From Spongiivirga sp046524175 (GTDB lineage: Bacteria > Bacteroidota > Bacteroidia > Flavobacteriales > Flavobacteriaceae), in contig NZ_JBEFZF010000004.1 of the NCBI RefSeq assembly GCF_046524175.1, positions 310,001 to 374,000 on the forward strand: DNA of 64,000 nucleotides. Direction: 5' to 3'. The notes beneath the pieces were generated by a model. That model saw only the letters and a list, made by a program, of their open reading frames with translations, did not search any database and was not told where the DNA came from. This document shows, one piece after another, positions 16,406 through 23,993 of the stretch. Numbering within the stretch: position 1 is the stretch's first letter; each line of letters begins with the position of its first letter. Both the position numbers and the translations under genes were made by a program.

Positions 16406-17812
16406 TTATTTGGTGGAAGAACAAGCCGTTTCTGTAATGGACAAATCAGTTTTTCTTATTGCACCAAATCCTCCTGCAATATCAATCAACTTATTAAAAC
16501 CTCTTGCTTTTAAAATAGAAGCTGCAATTACCGATCGGTAACCTCCGGCACAATGTATATAATACTCTTTATCTCGATCAACTTCATTCATTTGATCATT
16601 AATGTAATCTAAAGCGAAATGTTGAACGTTGTCTAGATGCGCTGCGTTGTATTCACCATCTTTTCTTACATCTAATACATGAATGTTACCCGATGTATAT
16701 GCATTTGCAAATGCCTCAGCACTTATTGATTTTAAAGTATCAATTTCCTTTCCGGCGTGCTTCCAAGCTTGAATTCCACCCTCAAGATAACCAAGGGTAT
16801 TATCATAGCCGACACGAGATAATCTCGTAACTGCTTCTGCAGACTTTCCTTCTGGCGTCAACAATAAAATGGGCTGATGCAAATCAGTAATTAATGCCCC
16901 CACCCAAGGAGCAAAACTTCCGTTCAAACCGATGAATATCGAGTTTGGAATGTGAGATGTAACATAATCTTCTTGTGTTCGCACATCTAATACAAGTGCC
17001 CCTTCATGGTTGGCTAACGCCTCAAAGGTATCTGGATCAAGAGGAGAATCTCCTTTTTTCAACACTTCTTCGAACTCGGCATAACCCATCTTGTTCATCA
17101 TCGCATTTTTTGAAAAATATTGCGGTGGCGGTGGAATACCTTCTAACACTTCCTTTACAAACTCTTCTTTGGTCATATCAGCCCGAAGTGCATAATTTGT
17201 TTTCTTTTGATCGCCAAGTAGACCAACAGTCTCCTTGCTCAAATTCTTACCACATGCAGATCCGGCACCGTGTGCGGGATAAACAATAACATCATCCGGT
17301 AGGGTCATGATTTTAGAACGTAACGAATCGTATAGCATGGCCGCTAAATCTTCTTTGGTTACATCACTTTTAATGGCAAGGTCAGGTCTACCAACATCAC
17401 CTAAAAAAAGCGTATCACCTGAGAAAATAGCATGTTCCTTTCCATTTTTATCAATCACCAAATACGTAGATGATTCAGGTGTATGGCCAGGAGTATGCAA
17501 AACTTTAATCTGTATATCTCCTAAGTTGAAGATCTCATTATCCTTAGCAGCATGTATATCATAGTCTGTATTAGCGGTAGGGCCGTAAACAATGGTAGCC
17601 CCTGTCTTTTTAGCTAGGTCTACATGCCCCGAAACAAAATCGGCATGAAAATGAGTCTCGAAAACATATTTTATTGTTGCATTTTCTGATGTTGCTTTGT
17701 CAATATATTGTTGTGTTTCGCGAAGCGGATCGATAATAGCCGCTTCACCATTTGATTCTATATAATAGGCCCCTTGTGCTAGGCATCCGGTATAAATTTG
17801 TTCTATCTTCAT
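16406..17812 (-). CDS. MBL-fold persulfide dioxygenase fused to two rhodanese domains (CstB-like)
   Basis: 468-residue enzyme for sulfane-sulfur detoxification. The N-terminal metallo-beta-lactamase domain has THFHADFVSGH (about 53-63), the SGDTLFLGDVGRPDL segment and PAHGAGSACG, the pattern of ETHE1-type persulfide dioxygenases. Two rhodanese domains follow. In the first (about 260-355) the catalytic-loop cysteine is absent (LLLTPEGKSAE); the second (about 370-460) has it in HCAGGYRS. This matches CstB-like persulfide dioxygenase-sulfurtransferases. It is the last gene of the sulfur operon but has its own promoter and a Crp-type site upstream at 17858-17873. Confidence 0.9.
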   Translation of the reverse strand: MKIEQIYTGCLAQGAYYIESNGEAAIIDPLRETQQYIDKATSENATIKYVFETHFHADFVSGHVDLAKKTGATIVYGPTANTDYDIHAAKDNEIFNLGDIQIKVLHTPGHTPESSTYLVIDKNGKEHAIFSGDTLFLGDVGRPDLAIKSDVTKEDLAAMLYDSLRSKIMTLPDDVIVYPAHGAGSACGKNLSKETVGLLGDQKKTNYALRADMTKEEFVKEVLEGIPPPPQYFSKNAMMNKMGYAEFEEVLKKGDSPLDPDTFEALANHEGALVLDVRTQEDYVTSHIPNSIFIGLNGSFAPWVGALITDLHQPILLLTPEGKSAEAVTRLSRVGYDNTLGYLEGGIQAWKHAGKEIDTLKSISAEAFANAYTSGNIHVLDVRKDGEYNAAHLDNVQHFALDYINDQMNEVDRDKEYYIHCAGGYRSVIAASILKARGFNKLIDIAGGFGAIRKTDLSITETACSSTK

Positions 17813-17828
17813 CTTCGTTAATTTTTTT

Positions 17829-17873
17829 CAAAGGTATTAAGAATTGACTCTTTTGAATGTGACAATCATCACA
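17829..17873 (-). promoter_or_regulatory. Crp-type operator and -7 box upstream of the MBL-rhodanese gene
   Basis: TGTGACAATCATCACA (17858-17873) is a perfect TGTGA-N6-TCACA palindrome. On the minus strand TACCTTTG (17836-17829) is an exact TAnnTTTG -7 box. The two centres are 33 nt apart, which puts the palindrome near -40 (class II activation). The box is 17 nt from the start codon. No -33 TTG is evident, as expected for an activator-dependent promoter. Confidence 0.75.
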
Positions 17874-17878
17874 TTTTC

Positions 17879-18667
17879 TTATAGCAACTCCTTGTAAATA
17901 ATATAAAAGCTCATAATCAGTATAAAGTAACCAAAGCTTCTTTTTAGTTTTTTGTTAGGTACATATTTAGAGAGCTTCCCTCCGATAAGTACGCCGATTA
18001 GTGTTAATAGTGAGAATATTAGTAAAAACACCCATTCAATATCGAGATTTTGCACGTCACCACTGAACCCAATGAGGGAATTTACGGCGATAATAACCAA
18101 GGATGTGCCTACAGCTTTTTTCATGGGCAACCCAGACCAAAGTACCAAGGCAGGAACATATAAAAATCCGCCCCCAGCACCAATCATTCCAGTAATAAAA
18201 CCAATTGCGATACCCTGTATGAAAATTTGATAATATGGAATTTTTGTTGCGCTTTCTTCACTGTTTTTAGATCGAATCATTGCAAAAGCCGAGTATAACA
18301 TAACAAACGCAAAAAATAGCATTAAGCCCATACTTTGGGTGAATTCAAAATCACCTATTTTGAAGAATGTTTCTGGTAAGGCGGGCACTAAATATCTTCT
18401 AGATAGATAAACAGCAATAAATGATGGAAATACAAAAGAGAACCCTGTTTTAAGGTCAACAAGTCCCATGCGAAGTTTTTGTGCAACCCCTGCAATGGAT
18501 GAAGTTCCTACAACAAATAGGGAATAGGCCGTAGCGACCACGGGATTATAACCCATTATATAAACTAGTAGTGGTACAGTCAATATCGATCCTCCGCCTC
18601 CTAACAAGCCCAAAATGATGCCTATTAAAAGTGCTGCGATATACCCTATTATTTCAACAGTTTCCAT
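17879..18667 (-). CDS. TauE/SafE family sulfite/sulfur-compound exporter
   Basis: 262-residue membrane protein of the TauE/SafE family with about eight helices in two similar halves. GLLGGGGSILTVPLLVY in the first half and GMIGAGGGFLYVPALVL in the second are the paired Gly-rich signatures. It overlaps the upstream YeeE-type gene by 1 nt and precedes the persulfide dioxygenase gene, so export of sulfite or another product of persulfide oxidation is the natural reading. The exact substrate is inference. Confidence 0.9.
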   Translation of the reverse strand: METVEIIGYIAALLIGIILGLLGGGGSILTVPLLVYIMGYNPVVATAYSLFVVGTSSIAGVAQKLRMGLVDLKTGFSFVFPSFIAVYLSRRYLVPALPETFFKIGDFEFTQSMGLMLFFAFVMLYSAFAMIRSKNSEESATKIPYYQIFIQGIAIGFITGMIGAGGGFLYVPALVLWSGLPMKKAVGTSLVIIAVNSLIGFSGDVQNLDIEWVFLLIFSLLTLIGVLIGGKLSKYVPNKKLKRSFGYFILIMSFYIIYKELL

Positions 18668-19080
18668 TAATGCGGTAGTTTATCTTTTAAGGCACCATAT
18701 ACATAAGTACCAAATATAGCTGCTGCAATCACTATTAACATTGAAAATACGCCCGTTCCTACTAAAATGTACATAGGACCGGGACAAGCGCCTGCTAGCG
18801 CCCAACCTAGTCCGAAAATAGTACCGCCAAAAATATAGCGAAATAAAGCAGCGTCCTTTTTAGGAACTGAAATCAAGTGGCCTTCGGTATTTTTTAGCCC
18901 TAAGCGTTTTCCTATTTGTAAGAATAAAATACCACTCAAAACAGCAGTGCCTATAATTCCATACATATGGAAAGATTCAAATCGAAACATTTCGAAAATA
19001 CGATACCAAGAAACCGCCTCAGACTTTACCAATACAATTCCGAAGAAAATACCAACCAATAAAAATTTTAAATACTTCAT
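18667..19080 (-). CDS. YeeE/YedE family half-transporter (DUF6691 type)
   Basis: 137-residue membrane protein with four helices. FGLGWALAGACPGPMYILVGTG is the cysteine-bearing signature of the YeeE/YedE (thiosulfate/sulfur import) family, and the N-terminal GIFFGIVLVKSEAVSWYRIFEMFRF is typical of the shorter partner. The companion half is 11 nt upstream (19092-19649). The two halves probably form one thiosulfate or sulfane-sulfur transporter, split into two polypeptides. Confidence 0.88.
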   Translation of the reverse strand: MKYLKFLLVGIFFGIVLVKSEAVSWYRIFEMFRFESFHMYGIIGTAVLSGILFLQIGKRLGLKNTEGHLISVPKKDAALFRYIFGGTIFGLGWALAGACPGPMYILVGTGVFSMLIVIAAAIFGTYVYGALKDKLPH

Positions 19081-19091
19081 TTATTCAGTGG

Positions 19092-19649
19092 TTAAAAAAT
19101 TAATGGTAAAATAAAATGTGTCATAATTAAACCTCCAATGAAGAAACCAATAACAGCAATTAATGATGGTTTTTGAAGACTACTTAAACCCGTAATAGCA
19201 TGACCGGATGTACAACCACCAGCATATCGGGTGCCAAAACCTACTAAGAAACCTCCTATGACTAAAATTGCCAATCCTTTTAAGCTAAAAACAGCATCTT
19301 CACCATATATTTCATGAGGTAATAGGGTGTTGCCAACATTGTTGAATCCCATTTCATTTAGTGCAGTAATTGTTGTTTCATTCAAAGCGATATTTATTGG
19401 GTCAGAAAGTAAAAAATGAGCAATAAAGCCACCAATTACAGCACCTAATACCACCACCAAATTCCATTGATGTGCTTTCCAATCAAACTTAAAAAAGGAA
19501 ACTCTTTTTCCTGCACCGCCTATAGCGCAAAGAGTTCGCAAATTAGATGACATTCCGAAAGTTTTACTAAAATAGATAAGTAATGCCATAACAGCGGCAA
19601 TTAATGGGCCTGATATGTACCATGGCCAGGGAGATAGGAGTATTTCCAT
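19092..19649 (-). CDS. YeeE/YedE family half-transporter (first partner)
   Basis: 185 residues and about five helices. RTLCAIGGAG and GFGTRYAGGCTSGHAITGLS are the family's cysteine-containing motifs. It is the first structural gene of the sulfur operon after the Crp/Fnr regulator, which is encoded 57 nt upstream on the same strand. The gap holds a TGTGA-type palindrome and an exact -7 box, so transcription can start here independently of the regulator gene. A role in thiosulfate or sulfane-sulfur uptake is inferred from family and context. Confidence 0.9.
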   Translation of the reverse strand: MEILLSPWPWYISGPLIAAVMALLIYFSKTFGMSSNLRTLCAIGGAGKRVSFFKFDWKAHQWNLVVVLGAVIGGFIAHFLLSDPINIALNETTITALNEMGFNNVGNTLLPHEIYGEDAVFSLKGLAILVIGGFLVGFGTRYAGGCTSGHAITGLSSLQKPSLIAVIGFFIGGLIMTHFILPLIF

Positions 19650-19662
19650 GTAATTTTTATTG

Positions 19663-19707
19663 CAAAATTAATGTGAGTTAAGCTAGATGAGTGTGATAAA
19701 AGTCACC
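19663..19707 (-). promoter_or_regulatory. Crp-type operator and -7 box upstream of the YeeE pair
   Basis: TGTGATAAAAGTCACC (19692-19707) is a TGTGA-N6-TCAC palindrome that touches the stop codon of the regulator gene. On the minus strand TAATTTTG (19670-19663) is an exact TAnnTTTG -7 box. The centres are 33 nt apart, the same as at 17829-17873. The likely ligand is the Crp/Fnr protein encoded immediately upstream. Confidence 0.75.
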
Positions 19708-20342
19708 TAACTTTTTAAAAAGATGATCTTGTTTCTTCCAAGTTTTATTTTCCCCTCAATTTCCAATTTTTTAAGGAGCCTTGAAATTACCGTTCGAGAA
19801 GTGTTAAGGTCCTCTGCAATTTCATAATGTTTTATAATGATCTCATTACTATTTGCAATCTGGGTTTTATCAAATAAATACCGATGCACGCGTTCATCCA
19901 TATTCATAAATGCTAGGGTATCGATCGTCTCTAACATTTCTTCAAAACGATTTTGATAGTTTTTCAAAATATAAAACCGCCAGCTATCGTATTTGGACAT
20001 GAATTCTTCCATTTTATTCGAAGGAATCATGATTAATTTGACATCAGTCTCTGCCGTCGCTCTTATTTTGCTTTTGGCATCACCAATACAACATGTGAGT
20101 GACATGGCACAGCTATCACCTTTTTCAAGAAAATAAAGTAACAGTTCTTTTCCGTCGTCATCTTCCCGAACGATTTTGATGCTGCCATCTAATACGATGG
20201 GTATGTGAGACATGGGTTGACCAATGTCTATAATGATATCATTTTTTTCATAGGATTGTTCGATGGCACTTTGTTGGATTTGTCGAATTAAATCCGGTTC
20301 AAACATCGCTTCGAAGGTACTAACGGTGGCCTCTTTAATCAT
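19707..20342 (-). CDS. Crp/Fnr family regulator of the sulfur operon
   Basis: 211 residues: an N-terminal cyclic-nucleotide-like beta-roll (about 1-115), a dimer helix and a C-terminal winged HTH (about 171-195, YEIAEDLNTSRTVISRLLKK). The beta-roll lacks the normal cAMP-binding pattern. In its place is GDSCAMSLTCCIGDAKSKIRA with Cys78, Cys84 and Cys85, which could sense persulfides or bind a metal. The recognition helix carries Arg at the position of Crp Arg180, consistent with the TGTGA half-sites found twice downstream. First gene of the operon; its own upstream region shows no such site. Confidence 0.88.
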   Translation of the reverse strand: MIKEATVSTFEAMFEPDLIRQIQQSAIEQSYEKNDIIIDIGQPMSHIPIVLDGSIKIVREDDDGKELLLYFLEKGDSCAMSLTCCIGDAKSKIRATAETDVKLIMIPSNKMEEFMSKYDSWRFYILKNYQNRFEEMLETIDTLAFMNMDERVHRYLFDKTQIANSNEIIIKHYEIAEDLNTSRTVISRLLKKLEIEGKIKLGRNKIIFLKS

Positions 20343-20379
20343 ACATCAAAATTAAGGCATATAATTGTTTAAAAATTGT

Positions 20380-20411
20380 TTGGATGGTGTTTTATTAAAA
20401 CAGTATATTTG
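20380..20411 (+). promoter_or_regulatory. Promoter of the tRNA-Arg locus
   Basis: TATATTTG at 20404-20411 matches the -7 consensus TAnnTTTG exactly, with TTG at 20380-20382, 21 nt upstream. The predicted transcript start is near 20415, ahead of both the broken tRNA copy and the intact tRNA. Confidence 0.65.
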
Positions 20412-20446
20412 CACCCGCAAAAGCAGAAATGTTTTTGTGTTAAATA

Positions 20447-20510
20447 GGCCTCGTGGCGCTCCCGATAGTTATCGGGATGAATAGCGCATCTGATTACGAC
20501 TCAGATAGGT
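20447..20510 (+). pseudogene. Broken tandem copy of tRNA-Arg(ACG), 5' part only
   Basis: The acceptor strand GGCCTCG, TG, D-stem GCGC, anticodon stem TCTGA/TCAGA and a loop TTACGAC (anticodon ACG in register; one change from TTACGGC) repeat the intact tRNA that begins 80 nt downstream. The D-loop AACTGAATA has become a palindrome plus TGAATA, and the T-arm and 3' acceptor strand are missing. It cannot fold as a tRNA. It is co-transcribed with the intact gene if the promoter at 20380-20411 is right. Confidence 0.85.
20460..20477. repeat. Palindrome inserted in the broken tRNA
   Basis: TCCCGATAGTTATCGGGA: 8-bp arms around GT, replacing AAC of the tRNA D-loop. I recall CCCGATA...TATCGGG palindromes as frequent intergenic repeats in Flavobacteriaceae genomes; no second copy is in this window. 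Confidence 0.6.
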
Positions 20511-20526
20511 AATAAGTCGAAAATAA

Positions 20527-20600
20527 GGCCTCGTGGCGCAACTGAATAGCGCATCTGATTACGGCTCAGAAGGTTGCAGGTTTGAATCCTGCCGAGGTCA
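20527..20600 (+). tRNA. tRNA-Arg (anticodon ACG)
   Basis: 74-nt cloverleaf folded by hand. The acceptor stem is GGCCTCG/CGAGGTC (one G-T pair), the D-stem GCGC/GCGC, the anticodon stem TCTGA/TCAGA with loop TTACGGC (anticodon ACG), the variable loop AGGTT, and the T-stem GCAGG/CCTGC with loop TTTGAAT. The discriminator base is A20600. The 3' CCA is not encoded. An intrinsic terminator follows after 10 nt. Confidence 0.97.
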
Positions 20601-20610
20601 CTGAAGAATG

Positions 20611-20638
20611 AAAAGCTCACTCATTGGTGAGCTTTTTT
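20611..20638 (+). terminator. Terminator after tRNA-Arg
   Basis: AAAAGCTCAC/GTGAGCTTTT arms with a TCATTG loop and a run of T, 10 nt after the tRNA. Confidence 0.88.
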
Positions 20639-21195
20639 GTTTGTATGAGATTTGAATTTGTTCAAGAATCCGAATACAAACAAAAAAGTACAAATCTATG
20701 ATTTGTTGCTTGTTATTTAGACTACTGAGCTCAAGGCGCAGGTAATCCTGCTCAGCTTTGGTATAAATACGATAGGGCTACCAAGCTTGCTTGAGCGTTT
20801 TATTTTTGACTATTTTCAAAGCGGTGCTTTAAGAGGATGTCCAATGGGGCGAGACAATCTTACCGAGGTCGCTACACGTAGAAAATTCATTACTCTAGGT
20901 AATGGATTTTCTATCTGTAAAGCAAGCAATCCAGTTCGGCAGCATGCTAGTGCACCATCTAACTCTTTCAGGATCACAGAAGATAATTCTTTAAGTTCCA
21001 AATTGTAGACAGATTCCGTTTTTCAAAACTGCTATTTTGCACACTCTACATACGGGGTGTACTTTCTTCAGCAACCAATTTATCCAGTTTACCAAAATGT
21101 ATACATCTTCAACGAAAATGTTTAAGAGTTAAGGCTCACTTGCGAAGTAGTTTTGTCATTAAATAATAAATACAAAACTTTTAAACACATAAATT
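20639..21195. other. Gene-poor region between tRNA-Arg and the hydrolase gene
   Basis: 557 nt without a gene I can support. Two short overlapping frames (20787-21008 plus, 20816-21001 minus) give sequences I do not recognise, and they overlap a strong hairpin, so neither is called. TATTTTTG at 20801-20808 fits the -7 consensus without a matching -33 box, so a small RNA reading through the hairpin at 20880-20912 is possible. The higher GC content of 20740-21000 compared with its surroundings suggests a structured or acquired element. Confidence 0.5.
20880..20912. repeat. Strong hairpin in the gene-poor region
   Basis: AGAAAATTCATTAC (20880-20893) pairs with GTAATGGATTTTCT (20899-20912) over 14 bp with one G-T pair and a TCTAG loop. 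It is not followed by a T-run, so it is not a standard terminator. Confidence 0.7.
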
Positions 21196-22128
21196 ATGAA
21201 ATTACAAGCAGGAAAAAACAACGTAACATTTACATCATTTGGAGTACAATTAGCAGGAGATTTATACCTTCCAGAAGGATTTGATTCTAATAAAAAGTAC
21301 AAAGCTCTTGTTGGAGCGAGTCCGTTTCCCCAAGTTAAGGGGCAAATTCCAGCCATATATGGTCCAGAAATGGCTAAAAGAGGATTCATATATCTTGGAT
21401 TCGATTATCTTGGAATGGGAGATTCACCAGCATTACCAGGAGAATACAAAAAATCAAGATATATGTTTCGTTTAATTGAAAATACTTGGGATGCCGTTTC
21501 TTATTTAGGAACATTACCGTTCGTTGATGAAATCTACGGACTTGGTGTATGTCAAGGAGGTTCCATCATTGCCTCAGCCGCTGTAACCGACCACAGAATT
21601 AAGAAAATTGCTACCGTTTCAGGAATGATGGCAGCAGATGCTTTTCAATGGGGTAACAGAGATATCGCTAATATGGTGATTGCCGGAGCAAACGCTTCAA
21701 AGCAAAAAATGTATGAAACAGGAGAAGCAGATTACACTTGGCCAATTGTTCTTAACGACAGTATGACCAGAGAAGAATTTGTTGCCACAGGAACTCCTAT
21801 GGCAGATGATACCTATAATTTTTATGGTAAAGATGGCGTAGCGGGACCAGGAAAAGTTGAACATTTTACTTGCGAACATATTGGTGACCAACCTATGCAA
21901 TCGCTTATTTCTATTGCAGAAGCATACGCTGATAAAATCGTACAACCAACCCTTGTTGTATATGGCACCAAAGCAGCAACGGCTATTTGTTCAACTCAAT
22001 TTATCGACAAATTAACTAATAACCCAGAGGTATTAGCAGTTGATGAATTCAGTCATGTAGATTTTTACTGGAAACCAGAAGCAGTAAAATTATCAACAGA
22101 TGCTGTGGCAGAATTCTTCAATAAATAA
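21196..22128 (+). CDS. Alpha/beta hydrolase with cysteine nucleophile
   Basis: 310-residue cytoplasmic alpha/beta hydrolase. The nucleophile elbow is GVCQGG with Cys119 in the place usually held by serine, as in dienelactone hydrolases and some YcjY-like proteins. FDYLGMGDS lies before it (about 69-77), and the strand LVVYGTKAAT and EFSHVDFY near the C-terminus supply the likely acid and His. No signal peptide. It begins a plus-strand run with a Rossmann protein, bestrophin and AraC gene. The substrate is unknown. The start has a good AT-rich leader and a clear ATG. Confidence 0.85.
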   Translation: MKLQAGKNNVTFTSFGVQLAGDLYLPEGFDSNKKYKALVGASPFPQVKGQIPAIYGPEMAKRGFIYLGFDYLGMGDSPALPGEYKKSRYMFRLIENTWDAVSYLGTLPFVDEIYGLGVCQGGSIIASAAVTDHRIKKIATVSGMMAADAFQWGNRDIANMVIAGANASKQKMYETGEADYTWPIVLNDSMTREEFVATGTPMADDTYNFYGKDGVAGPGKVEHFTCEHIGDQPMQSLISIAEAYADKIVQPTLVVYGTKAATAICSTQFIDKLTNNPEVLAVDEFSHVDFYWKPEAVKLSTDAVAEFFNK

Positions 22129-22179
22129 AATTGTAAGGTAGAGAACGAGAATGTTCTCTACCTTTTAAAGAAATAAATT

Positions 22180-22845
22180 ATGAAAGTAATTATTACGGGA
22201 GCTACGGGCATGGTTGGTAAAGGTGTTTTATTAGAATGCTTAGATAGCAAAGAAATTACGGAAGTATTGTCTATTTCAAGAAGAAGCGTAGGTGTTGACC
22301 ATTCAAAACTAAAGGAGCTTCTTCAACAAGATTTTTCTGAATTTATTTCTGTAATGGAGCAACTGGTAGATTATGATGCCTGTTACGCCTGTATGGGTGT
22401 GAGTTCGGCTGGAATGAAAGAGGAAGAGTACACCAAGCTCACTTATGATTATACTATGGCATTAGCAAAAGTACTGGTTGGACTAAATCCTAACATGACT
22501 TTTATATACGTTTCGGGACAAGGTACCAAGTCTAACGAAAAAGGAAACATGTGGGCACGCGTAAAAGGTAAAACGGAGAATGACATATTAAAACTCGGAT
22601 TTAAGCAAGCATTTATGTTCCGCCCAGGTATGATTATTCCAGTAAGAGGAGTATCTCCAAGTAGCAAACTCTATAGAGTTTTAATTAACAATATGACTTG
22701 GCTGCTGAAACTGATGAAGCGTCTGGCTTCAAATTCAGTAGTCGATACCGCTCAAATTGGACTAGCGATGATTAAAGCTACTAAAAACGGATATGGTAAA
22801 AGGGTAATAGCCCCTATTGATATCCTTCAACTTGCGAAAAAATAG
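22180..22845 (+). CDS. NAD(P)-binding Rossmann-fold protein (HTATIP2/NmrA-like)
   Basis: 221 residues. GATGMVGKGV at 7-16 is the dinucleotide-binding Gly motif of atypical short-chain dehydrogenases. CMGVSSAGM follows the fourth strand, YVSGQGT replaces the usual catalytic strand, and FRPGMIIPVRG is the family's later motif. The classical YxxxK pair is not obvious, so it may be a sensor or reductase with atypical catalysis. It lies 51 nt after the hydrolase. A role with the hydrolase in the metabolism of a small compound is inference. Confidence 0.82.
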   Translation: MKVIITGATGMVGKGVLLECLDSKEITEVLSISRRSVGVDHSKLKELLQQDFSEFISVMEQLVDYDACYACMGVSSAGMKEEEYTKLTYDYTMALAKVLVGLNPNMTFIYVSGQGTKSNEKGNMWARVKGKTENDILKLGFKQAFMFRPGMIIPVRGVSPSSKLYRVLINNMTWLLKLMKRLASNSVVDTAQIGLAMIKATKNGYGKRVIAPIDILQLAKK

Positions 22846-22947
22846 TCAAGCAAAATTTATATCAGACTCACAATTACAGTAGCCAAAATTAGGAATTAGC
22901 AAGGTTTTAAAAATTATTTTCGGATCTTACCTTTCTAACTAAAAAAT

Positions 22948-23982
22948 ATGATTGTAAATAAAAGTATTTCCATAAGCAAAATTTTCAAATGGTCATGGCA
23001 TCACATAACGTGGCTTTTGCTTTTAATGGGAGCAATTGCAGCGCTGTATCGTTTTAATATCATTGAATTGAATATTCCATGGTTACCCGTTTCAGTTGTG
23101 GGTACTGCCGTTGCATTTTACGTGGGCTTTAAAAACAATCAGTCCTATGATAGAATGTGGGAAGCTCGAAAAATTTGGGGTGGCATCGTCAACGATAGCC
23201 GAACTTGGGGTATGTATGTTGATGGTTATATTTCTAATTTATTTATAGATAAAGCAATAAATGAAAAAGAAATCCATAAAATAAAAAAACGATTAATTTA
23301 TCGTCATATCGCATGGTTATACGCACACAGGAGTCAGTTGCTAGTACCAACACCTTGGGAACATATCAATCAAGGTGGTGGGACAGGTAGATTAGCAAAA
23401 AGATATAGAGAAAAATTTGGGATTGGTTTGATTGATGATGATGTTACCCGTTCGGAACTTAAAAACTTCTTACCACCTAGCGAGCATGATAGATTAATAA
23501 ACAACGTCAACACAGCTACACAAATTATCAATGAACAATCGCGAGATATAAAGGCATTGCGCCAAGAAGGTCTAATCGATGATTTCCGTCATATGGAAAT
23601 GGGTATTGTTTTGAAAAGTTTTTACACTCTCCAGGGTAAAAACGAACGCATTAAAAAATTTCCATTGCCGCGTCAGTATGCCAATATGAGTAGGGTTTTT
23701 ATTGGGATTTTTATCATGCTACTGCCTTTTAGTATGATACCAGAATTACAGAAAGTAGGTGAATGGGGGTTTTGGCTGTCAATTCCTATCACGGCATTAA
23801 TTGGCTGGGTATATGTAATGATGGAAATTGTGGGTGACTATTCTGAAAATCCATTTCAAGGGATGGCAAATGATATACCCATGTTGTCGTTATGTAGAGT
23901 GATTGAAATCGATTTACGCGAAATGCTAGGAGAGACTGATTTGCCTCCTTCTATACAAGCCAAAAATGGTATCTTAATGTAA
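22948..23982 (+). CDS. Bestrophin family (UPF0187) ion channel
   Basis: 344 residues. The N-terminal WSWHHITWLLLLMGAIAALY, LPVSVVGTAVAFYVGFKNNQ and SYDRMWEARKIWGGIVNDSR are the signature of bacterial bestrophin homologues, pentameric channels. Four membrane helices fall near 20-65 and 250-295, with the cytosolic helical core between, and the C-terminal PFQGMANDIPMLSLCRVIEID is also conserved. It lies 102 nt after the Rossmann gene and 11 nt before the AraC gene. Ion selectivity cannot be told. Confidence 0.92.
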   Translation: MIVNKSISISKIFKWSWHHITWLLLLMGAIAALYRFNIIELNIPWLPVSVVGTAVAFYVGFKNNQSYDRMWEARKIWGGIVNDSRTWGMYVDGYISNLFIDKAINEKEIHKIKKRLIYRHIAWLYAHRSQLLVPTPWEHINQGGGTGRLAKRYREKFGIGLIDDDVTRSELKNFLPPSEHDRLINNVNTATQIINEQSRDIKALRQEGLIDDFRHMEMGIVLKSFYTLQGKNERIKKFPLPRQYANMSRVFIGIFIMLLPFSMIPELQKVGEWGFWLSIPITALIGWVYVMMEIVGDYSENPFQGMANDIPMLSLCRVIEIDLREMLGETDLPPSIQAKNGILM

Positions 23983-23993
23983 TCAGTAAAAAT

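Noticed and set aside
20592..20870. The tRNA 3' string CCGAGGTC recurs at 20863-20870, suggesting an att duplication
   Set aside because: Only eight bases match, no integrase gene is in the window, and the following bases differ.
20787..21008. Short open frames on both strands in the gene-poor region (20787-21008 plus and 20816-21001 minus)
   Set aside because: They overlap on opposite strands, cover a strong hairpin, resemble no family that I know and have no convincing start region.
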